A stretch of 13,324 nt of DNA. Origin: Physocladia obscura (taxonomy: Eukaryota; Chytridiomycota; Chytridiomycetes; Chytridiales; Chytriomycetaceae). Location: NCBI GenBank assembly GCA_027596945.1, contig JADGJH010000900.1, positions 1-13,324 of the forward strand. The letters are read 5' to 3'. The notes below the pieces were generated by a model. The model made no database searches. It had not been told where the DNA came from and saw nothing but the letters and a program-made list of their open reading frames with translations. Below are positions 1 to 7,252 of this stretch, piece by piece (positions within the stretch are counted from its first letter, which is position 1; the number at the start of each line of letters is the position of its first letter). The translations under genes and the position numbers were made by a program.

Positions 1-1089
1 AGAAAAAAAATTATTATTGTTATCATTATTATATGGTAGTAAAAAAAGATGAAATTAATGTAATTATACATGCCTATTTTACTCCATCTATTCCAAAAGT
101 ATAATTTTCATAAGATTGCTTGTTAATGTTTGTGGTATGTGAACAGCTGTTTTCAAAAATAATGAGCATCTTCTACACTACGGTAAATTCATGGAGAGAT
201 ACTGCTTCAAAAGACGTCTGTGCCGCAAGACCGGTATCCACAAATATCTCCTCGAGTATTTGCAAAATCAAAAATTTTCAAAAATGCTATTTTTTTGTCT
301 CTCTCATTATTTTTGAAAACAGTTAAAACACTCTTGTGCCAAATATGACTTATTTCGGTAAGTTTGAAGAGCCTTTAAATTTTTTAGTTTCTATCATGAA
401 AGTTTCTCTTTTCATACCGGCTTGTTTGTCCATAATCAGGTGAAAGAGAATGAAAATGAGTAGCCAGGACATCCAAAACATTTCGCCAATGGATCAAATG
501 CATCGTTAAATATCAGTCGTCTGCTGTGATTGCAAGTCCATTATTTCGTTACAGAGCCATCGCAGCTGTGATTGAGTTTTGATGCACATTTCAATCAAAA
601 GTGAAAAGTTGCTTTGTATTGTATGGTACTAGTCACTTTTTTTTTTTAAATAAAAGTGAATCATTGTCGAGTGAGAAGGCCGGAGGGGGGCATATGGGGA
701 ATGATAAATGACATGGTGATACTTACACATGTTTGGCTTATTTTTGGTCGGATTATTCTTGTGGGGTTGAATGTATTTTCCTAGCCGAGGTGGAGTTGAT
801 TGCAAAGAGAACCTTTGAAAACAACTTCAATCGAATAAATTGGTAGAAATCATATTTGAAATAACAATTTTAAAAAAATTAGCACGGCAACTATCCTCGT
901 CCTAAAATCTTGATGATCATCCGTTCGTTCCGCTTATATTTTTTTTCCTGAAAACTTGGAGAGTATTTTTTGATTTCAATCAACGCGGACTTTTATTTTT
1001 AATTTTTAATTTTGTTTGGAAAAAACATCTCAAAAATCTTTTTATTTTTGAAGATTTACCGAAAAAAAAAAGAAAAAAAAAAACAAGTG
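1..1089. other. AT-rich intergenic / 5' flank
   Basis: This stretch is AT-rich, with homopolymer T and A runs and an ATT-type microsatellite at the extreme left. No convincing gene was found. A short ATG frame (450-509, 19 codons) and a possible mini-gene starting at 345 with a GTAAGT donor are noted under findings. The last 100 bases before the first gene are very T-rich (a TTATATTTT tract near 934-942) and may hold its core promoter. No tRNA or rRNA pattern was seen. Confidence 0.6.
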
Positions 1090-3364
1090 ATGTCGGCAAA
1101 TCATTTGGATAGCGGCATGCAACCAAAATCAATTCTCAAGGCCAAGTCATTTGAAATTGATCCCAAGTCTCAATCTTTTAATTCATATAAATCAAACTCA
1201 GCTGTTTATCTTTCCCGGTTACTCCCTCATTGCCAAGGATCACTGACACAATCAAATGACACTACTAATCAAAACACGGCACTCAAAAATGTTGAAACAG
1301 TTCGAGATAGCAACAGTTCTGATACTCCTGCCACACATATAAACCCTCTGCGTGTGAGCTTTGGACTTCGTAAACCTTTAGTCGAAGAACAAATACAACT
1401 GCAACTTCAACAACTGCAATTTCAACAACTGCAGCAACTGCAGCAACAACATCAGCATGAAATTTATAAAGAAAACGAAGGAGACTCCAAAAGCACAATC
1501 ACAAGCGAAATCGTCAATGATGTGGATTCAAAAGAAAATGTTAATCAGCTGTTTTCTGGAGAATTGATTGAAAAAAGTAATCGTGACAGCTTCCCAAACG
1601 TAAAATCAGTACGATCGTCGCAATCATCCAAAGGCGAAACAACAGCGCTAGGAAAAGTCTTTGCTACGTTCCACAGTTTGCATCAAAATTTTTTGGAGTC
1701 CAAAATCTATTTGTATTACAGATTAACTGTGGACAATTCGAGAAACCAGATCCTGGCAATCGCAGGCGCCCAATTAATAATTTTCATGACAATTTTTTTC
1801 GTGAACCAATTTGTGCTTGGCTACAACCTGCCATCGATTCGGTTATATAACTTGATCCACGCGGTGCTCGCCTTCCAGGGAAAATTACTGTTGGCGCTCG
1901 GCTGGCAGCTTTCGCATCTGGTGCGGAAAAGCGTTGTGGCGAAACAGCTGCTCTTTTCCAAAAAGGGAATTCCATTGAACCAAATCTCGAACGCTGATCC
2001 GGAATCGTGCCGTCAGATTATCAGAGCGTTTTTGGCGTGTCTTGTGTGCACGGAACTGAGTCTTTGGACGCTTTCATATTTCATGGACTGGGTCCCCACG
2101 CAGACATATTTGGGCGATTTTGATTGCGTGCCCGTGACTTATAATACGCCCTGGAATTTTACTGATGATCTGCCAACTTTTATTGCTGCCAATTCAGAAC
2201 TTGGGCTTTTGCAGGTTTTTGGGTTGCCCATAACGTCAGGGATTATTGGCGGGTATTCTGCAATCCCAGCACTTGCACCCGCAACTAGTTTCGCAATGAA
2301 CGGACCTGGTGTCGTCTTTCTCGTACAGACAATCTGTGCCAATGCCGTCGCTTCGCAAATAGAGCTCTCAGAAACGACCGCGATTCGCATCCTCACGTCT
2401 GAGTATTGGGGACAAATATATAGTTTCGATCTTGAGATAATTTTTCCTGCCGGAACGCATGCGGTGGCTGAATATGCTCAAAACGATTTAACGCAGAAAT
2501 GCGAGGTTTCTGTTGTCTCTGGATCCGCAGTCGTGAGCTTTCAGTATGTTTTGGACATTTGGGACTCGATTACGGCAACTGCAATTAACGAGATTACCAT
2601 CAACGGCAGTGTTTCCGTGACACTTGAAAACTCGGCTGAAGTTAATTTTGGGCAGCTCCATCAGCTTCTTTTGGACAGTGAGAATTATTATGGAAACGTG
2701 ACTTATTGGATTTCAGAGGGAATTAAACTTGGTTTGAACAGCTCTAACTTGAAATCGATTGTCACAAGAGGATCTTCGGCAACTATTTTAAACTGGGGTA
2801 TTCTGTCAAATGGATTGTACGATCCAATGAAAACTTGGAGAAGTATAAGTGCGGTAGTTGCTCTGATTGGACACTATGTATTGGATCAATATGACGGAAA
2901 TGATTCTGCTAGTTGCCCATATCAAGGTTCAAACAGGTTTTTTTTTGATGAATGTTCATTTAATTGAAGAAAAAAAAAAAGGCGTCGCAGGTTACGGAAT
3001 CATCTCGGCCCCAAAATGGATTTCTTCAATTTTAATAGTCTTACTGTCGGCGGGTGTTTTTTCTCAGCTGATTGTTGTTTTACTTTGGTTTTTGGTTGCT
3101 GGCGGGGGACCTGAACTTGACAAGGCAGTCAAAATAATCGACAACCCGTTGAGAACGGTTTATTACATGCGAAAATCAGCAGAGCGCGTGATTGAGCAGA
3201 TAAAAGGCGCAGATATTGGCGAAATTTCGTTATGGCAGCACTTTTCGCAAGTGCAAGTGCGGTTTGGGGAGGACAAGGAGACGAGGGGGTGTGAGATTGG
3301 AAGATTGATTCTGGACGATCCGAGCAGAGTAGTCAAGATTTCGAAGCATCGCAAGTTAATGTAG
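1090..3364 (+). CDS. Four-pass membrane protein, large glycosylated ectodomain, Q-rich N-terminus
   Basis: I do not recognise this family. Exons are 1090-2926 and 2991-3364, giving 736 aa; the start is the first ATG in the frame. Residues 1-215 are polar and probably disordered, with a Leu/Gln repeat (LQLQQLQFQQLQQLQQQ) at about 101-123. Hydrophobic segments lie at about 220-244, 252-278, 310-332 and 622-649. Between segments 3 and 4 sits a domain of roughly 290 residues with four Cys (346, 416, 471, 609) and five N-glycosylation sequons (N356, N505, N536, N550, N604). The arrangement fits N-in, C-in topology with the large domain in the lumen or outside the cell, and a cytosolic tail of about 85 residues. 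It could be a surface receptor-like or cell-wall-sensing protein, but no catalytic motif supports a function. Confidence is high that it is a gene, low on its role. Confidence 0.85.
2927..2990 (+). other. Intron in the membrane protein gene
   Basis: This is a 64-nt phase-1 GT-AG intron. The donor is CAAG|GTTCAA and the acceptor GCAG|GTTACG. It joins ...SCPYQ to GYGIISAPKW and restores the frame that otherwise stops at 2965-2967. A closer GT at 2937 gives a 54-nt intron that fails to change frame, so it was not chosen. The same AGGTT motif sits at both splice junctions. Confidence 0.75.
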
Positions 3365-3382
3365 CAAAACAAGAGTTTGGAC

Positions 3383-3388
3383 AATAAA
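3383..3388 (+). terminator. Probable polyadenylation signal, membrane protein gene
   Basis: AATAAA lies 19 nt past the stop codon of the membrane protein gene, inside the 117-bp gap before the CRAL-TRIO gene. Confidence 0.45.
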
Positions 3389-3481
3389 ATATTCCAAGTT
3401 GTGGTTGACTTGCCGTTGTCAACGTGCCACATCACATTTCATTTGTCATTATTTTCTTTTTTTTGTTTTCATTTTTTACCC

Positions 3482-5558
3482 ATGCCAACACTGGAACAAG
3501 ATCAACAGGATTCCGTGTCGGCATTGAAGCTGCAGCAGATGACGCAATCAGCGCTGGATGAGATTCGGCAGCGTTTGTTTGGGGATGCAGAAGGGAGGGA
3601 CGGGAAGGGGGTGGACGTGGACCAGGTGGTTCGCGTGTTGGGCCCGGTGATCAGCGACGCGGCGTACGTGGCGCGGTTCGCGGGCAAGACGACGGGCAAG
3701 ACGGGCACGGGCAAGTCTGGCAGGGCGGGCCGCACGCCGACGCAGCTGCTGCGCGACGACGGGCTGTGGCGGCTCGGGCTCGCGGCCTCCACGCCGCCGC
3801 CGCCGCCTGCCTCGCGCGCCGCCCTCACCCCGGCCGCGCGCCGCCTGGCCGAATCCGTGTTCCGCTTCCACGGCTGCGACCGGCGGCGGCGGCCGTGTCT
3901 CGTCGTCACCCTCGCAAACTACTCGCGCGACGCCGACTCCGCCGCATTCACCGCCGCCCTTGTCCACGTGCTCGAGGTTGCCCGCAGACGCATTGCCTAC
4001 GCAAACAGAGACAGCGACAGCCACGTCCCGCTTGTCCTCAATCTCGCCGTTATTGTCGATCTGGAAGGCGTTGGCCTCAACAATATCAACTACGAACTCA
4101 TGCCTGCCATCATCTCGCTGTTTTACAGCCACTATCCCTCAATCTTTGGCGTCCTCTATGTCCTGAATTTCGGCTGGTTGCATAGCGGTATCTGGAGCGT
4201 CGTGAAGCGTGCTCTTTCCAAAGAGGCCTGCGAAAAGTTGCTGTTTTTGACAAAGCCCGAAATGCCTCTCTATTTTGACCCTTCTTTTTTGTTGGAAGGT
4301 GTGTTGTGAAACTTATATATTCTTGATTCTCTAACATACATGATTCTTCCAACAAGAACACGGCGGAACAAATACTGTGTGCGAATCTCCTGAAATTTTC
4401 GAAAAATTTGATCGCGACACTTCTCCGTTCGATAATCCTTCGCCGCATATTTCAAAAGCAATCCAGTTTATTAAATCGAACCTTACTCCTCCTTGTTTGG
4501 ACGAAAAAGAAAATGCCATACCTTCAGCCTCAATGCCAGCAATCACTATTTCGTCAGTAACCTCTCATCGTACTACTCGCAATACAGCATTCGGCAAATC
4601 TCCTCACCTCCGGCCAAAAAAACAAGCAAATTCCATTCCATCATCACCGGCCCTAGATTCTTTCTATACTCCTCTTCAAAGCTTCAAAAGCCCGACACTC
4701 GCAAACAGCATGGAAATTTGGTTCGATGCACCACAAGAGATTACTCAATTATTGTTGAGCCCCGCTATTCCGCCGGAAACATTTTCTGGTGCTTCAGGAG
4801 CCTCGACACGTGTGGCTGAATTATTCAGTCCAGGAATGGTTGAAACTCTTGGCCTTGCTGTCGGAAGCAGTTTGACAGTTGCAGATGATGCTTTTGCGTT
4901 GCCTGATTGTGCCGTCTGTTATGACGAAAAAGATTCGACGTCGACTATGGTATGCGAAAGTATTGGTGAACTACAATATACTGTCGGAACACCACGCATG
5001 ATGATGTTCGACAATAGTGTTAGCGGCGGTTGTGACGGTGGCCTTGGTAGTGGTGGAGGTCGTAGCAGTAGAGGTAGCACAGTCAGCAATTCTACTGCTG
5101 GAGATTTTGTCGATGCTGTGGCATTGATGCAACGAAACAAAAAGATTGGTATTAGCCATCAGCAAGAAAGTGGTTGGCCTTGTGGAAATTGCAGTTGCTG
5201 CTGTCAAAAGAAGAATAAGCAGCGTCATCAAAGTGTTTTGCAAAAATTATCTGAATCTGTGCATATACTTGTGTTGTTACCATGGACGGCCAGTCTTGGA
5301 ATTGCCAATTTTATTGCCGATACTGCGACTGGGAGGTTGTTTTGTTGTGAATGTCAAAAGAATGCGATGGTAGCTGGTAGTGGTCTTAAAGAGCGAGAAT
5401 CTCTGACAATTCGATTGTTGGCCACAGCTATTTTCACATCAACTGCTTTAGCTGTATTCAAGTGGGGAAAATTTTCTTTAAATTTTCCAAAACATGTCGG
5501 GCAACTTTCGATTCTGCCAATGATTAGTCAATTTGCCACTCAGCTTAAATTAAAATAA
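3482..5558 (+). CDS. CRAL-TRIO (Sec14-like) domain protein with Cys-rich, hydrophobic C-terminus
   Basis: Exons are 3482-4298 and 4357-5558, giving 672 aa; the start is the only upstream in-frame ATG. The CRAL-TRIO lipid-binding domain spans about 125-278. Visible landmarks are the strand VIVDLEG (190-196), HYP (217-219), the helix region LYVLNFGWLHSGIW (225-238), KLLFL (252-256) and the closing LEEHGGTN (271-278), which is rebuilt only across the intron. The N-terminal helical subdomain is divergent and Ala/Arg/Pro-rich. After residue 280 comes a long Ser/Pro-rich, then Gly/Ser-rich, probably disordered region. The Cys clusters CGNCSCCC (548-555) and FCCEC (601-605) flank a hydrophobic stretch (about 574-593), and another hydrophobic stretch follows (about 622-641), suggesting membrane attachment or palmitoylation. 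Members of this family bind or transfer hydrophobic lipids such as phosphatidylinositol; the ligand here is unknown. Confidence 0.85.
4299..4356 (+). other. Intron in the CRAL-TRIO gene
   Basis: This is a 58-nt phase-1 GT-AG intron with a GTGTGT donor, a clear CTAAC branch point (CTCTAACAT, about 4330-4338) and a CAAG acceptor. Splicing produces the family-typical LEEHGGTN ending of the CRAL-TRIO domain, which is strong independent support. Confidence 0.9.
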
Positions 5559-5559
5559 A
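5554..5559 (+). terminator. Probable polyadenylation signal overlapping the stop
   Basis: AATAAA overlaps the TAA stop of the CRAL-TRIO gene (5556-5558) and is followed by a T-rich tract. The gap to the next start codon is only 116 bp. Confidence 0.35.
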
Positions 5560-5596
5560 ATTTTTATTTTTGTCATTTTGTTGACCGTGGCGAAAC

Positions 5597-5603
5597 TGAC
5601 TCA
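5597..5603 (+). promoter_or_regulatory. TGACTCA (Gcn4/AP-1-type) site upstream of Mpo1 gene
   Basis: A perfect TGACTCA lies 72 bp before the Mpo1-like start, inside the 116-bp gap that must contain its promoter. This is the consensus of fungal Gcn4/bZIP factors. The same heptamer also occurs by chance inside coding DNA elsewhere in the window, so its role is unproven. Confidence 0.35.
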
Positions 5604-5674
5604 CAATTTGCAAACTTCTCATACAAATAACCAAAACAGAACAAAAATCAAAAATTAAAGATAAAAAAAGCAAG

Positions 5675-6348
5675 ATGGCTATTGGAGTTGGCCTGTTCAA
5701 CTTCAAGGCACAATATGTGCGGTATGCAGAGTACCACAGCAACAAAACCAACCAAGCAATCCACACCGTGTTTGTACCCACGATCCTCTGGACCTCTTTG
5801 GTAATTGCAGGCGTGTACGACATTCGCCTGCTCTACAGTGGTGCAGCAGCATATGCAACATATTACGCGGTATTGCATCCGGTACTGGGTGGAAGCGCAG
5901 CAGTTCTGGTGAAGATGCTACTTACCTTGTTATTAACATTAAATTAAAAATTAAACAAAAAAATAAACAAATCTTCCCACAGGTTGGTGGGCTTGCGTAT
6001 TCAGCTGCCAAATTTGTTCAAAACGGAGTATCCTGGACCCAAGCAGTGTCATTAACACCGTTGACTTTCGCAGCAGGGTTGCACGTTACGGCGTGGATAT
6101 TCCAGTTTATCGGACACGGGGTGTTTGAACGCCGTGCGCCTGCACTGCTCGACAATCCTGTCCAAGCACTTGTGCTTGCGCCGTTCTTCATTTGGTCGCA
6201 TCTTTTGTTTGAGCTTGGCTTTTTTAAAGAGTTGGACCAGGAACTTCGGAGTGAAACGGAGAAACGCGTGGCGGCTTTTAGGGCAAAGAGTGATGCTGGT
6301 GCTGCTGCTGGTGTGGGTGCTGAGGCGGCTACTGCCAAAAAGAATTAA
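5675..6348 (+). CDS. MPO1: Mpo1/DUF962 2-hydroxy fatty acid dioxygenase
   Basis: Exons are 5675-5908 and 5983-6348, giving 199 aa (yeast Mpo1 is about 174). The family hallmarks are present: an N-terminal EYHSNKTNQAIHTVFVP (19-35, with H21 and H30) and the central HVTAWIFQFIGHGVFERRAP (112-131, with H112 and H123) followed by LLDNPVQALVLAPFF. Hydrophobic segments cover most of residues 33-100 and 139-160, and the C-terminus is an Ala-rich tail ending KKN. Family knowledge: Mpo1 is an Fe2+-dependent ER membrane enzyme that shortens 2-hydroxy fatty acids by one carbon during phytosphingosine breakdown. The conserved His residues are the expected iron ligands. The neighbouring CRAL-TRIO gene also concerns lipids, but a shared pathway is only inferred. 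Confidence 0.93.
5909..5982 (+). other. Intron in the Mpo1 gene
   Basis: This is a 74-nt phase-0 GT-AG intron with donor CTG|GTGAAG, a TTAAC branch-like motif (about 5933-5937) and acceptor CCCACAG|GTTGGT. It joins GGSAAVL to VGGLAYSAAKF. Without splicing the frame ends in an AT-rich tract at 5947. Another GT (5929) is out of phase. Confidence 0.9.
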
Positions 6349-6767
6349 TCGCACACACAAAACCTCATTTATATGGTTGTAAGTATGTGTGAAAAATAAC
6401 ATAAAATACTCTGTGAATGCGATTTTTGCATGCTATGGGTTCATCGGAAGAAATGTGGGAAATTTTTTTTTTTTAGTTGCAAAAAATTGTGTTGGATTTG
6501 GAACAAAATTCAATTATGGATTTCAAAGCTAGCAGACGATGGTGAAAAAAAGTTCTTGCAAATACTATCTTTATGGTCGCTTCATCAATTATTCACATAG
6601 CAGAACATTGATATGACCTTGCTTTGTAAACTTGGACAATACAGCTTTCCACTTCAAATTCCACTTTAATTCACTCGATGCAGTTTATTTATTACCATTT
6701 GCTTTGCTTTTGCCTTTCAACATCGTTCTCCTGACAGTTTCTTCAATGTTACTCTGGTTTTGACGTT

Positions 6768-7148
6768 ATGCTTCTCGACTTTTTGGTCTTCTTGTTTGCC
6801 TTATCTTCCACACTTTTCTTTACAAGAGCAGATATGAATAAAGGAATTAAAGAAATAATAAGACGCCAAGGAAAAAATATCATACTCCTTTTCATTTCCT
6901 CAAGCAGCCGAAAACTGCAGTTTGTCTGCATTAAAACGATTCTGGTAGTTACTCAGCACGAAGGAATTTTCCACTGGGATTTCAAGAACGAAGACAAATT
7001 TTTTGATACTGCAAGCCAGTTGAGCAACGCAATGTTTGAACAGACACTGCAACGTAACGCAGTCTTGCGTGTCTGTTTCGAAGCAAAATCTGTAAATGTG
7101 GATGCAATTTTGTTATTGATAGAGCCAGCAAGTTGCAAAAGTGCGTGA
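6768..7148 (+). CDS. Uncertain small ORF, hypothetical 126-aa protein
   Basis: This is a complete ATG-to-TGA frame of 126 codons. It has a hydrophobic N-terminus (MLLDFLVFLFALSSTLFF) like a signal peptide or anchor, then a Lys/Arg patch, then a mixed region that ends CFEAKSVNVDAILLLIEP... I recognise no domain. Its second half is less AT-rich than the flanks, which hints at coding. However, all three - strand frames are also fairly open here. One - frame reads NIEETVRRTMLKGKSKANGNK before a stop at 6685-6687, so the real gene might be a spliced one on the other strand, or this may be a gene remnant. Confidence 0.25.
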   Translation: MLLDFLVFLFALSSTLFFTRADMNKGIKEIIRRQGKNIILLFISSSSRKLQFVCIKTILVVTQHEGIFHWDFKNEDKFFDTASQLSNAMFEQTLQRNAVLRVCFEAKSVNVDAILLLIEPASCKSA

Positions 7149-7194
7149 AATTTATTTTTTAAAGATTGTAACGAATCCCTTCTGAGTTCTTAAT

Positions 7195-7200
7195 TTTATT
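7195..7200 (-). terminator. Probable polyadenylation signal, chitinase gene
   Basis: AATAAA on the - strand begins 53 nt past the chitinase stop codon (7253-7255). Confidence 0.45.
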
Positions 7201-7252
7201 GTCAGATATTTATTCTACAGCAAGCCACAATACCTCCTTTCTTTCTTTTCTT

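Larger units (their letters stand above)
6349..7252. other. Convergent intergenic region, Mpo1 to chitinase
   Basis: This 904-bp gap lies between two genes that point toward each other. It is mostly AT-rich, but around 6960-7140 the composition rises (about 48% GC by eye for 7021-7080), and an uncertain ORF sits there, listed separately. TTTATT at 7195-7200 (AATAAA on the - strand) is a likely chitinase polyadenylation signal. Confidence 0.55.

Noticed and set aside
120..326. 68-codon frame in the left flank
   Set aside because: AT-rich low-information sequence, no domain, no supporting splice or context.
450..509. 19-codon ATG frame as a conserved upstream ORF of the membrane protein gene
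   Set aside because: It is 580 bp before the gene start with no evidence that it lies in the same transcript.
1012..1089. Extended N-terminus of the membrane protein starting at 1012
   Set aside because: That codon is TTG; the added peptide is a Lys-rich translation of an A-tract. The first ATG is at 1090.
3689..3719. Walker A-like run GKTGTGKS in the CRAL-TRIO protein
   Set aside because: It matches GxxxxGK[ST] but lies in a Gly/Lys/Thr low-complexity stretch of the GC island, with no Walker B or NTPase fold around it.
3502..4132. Long - strand frames (135 and 194 codons) opposite the CRAL-TRIO exon
   Set aside because: They are produced by the GC-rich composition (few stops), are Arg/Gly/Ala-rich, and the + strand has a recognisable domain and a correct splice.
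3766..4185. 139-codon + frame rich in Arg/Ala/Pro
   Set aside because: It is an out-of-frame shadow of the CRAL-TRIO exon, caused by the GC island.
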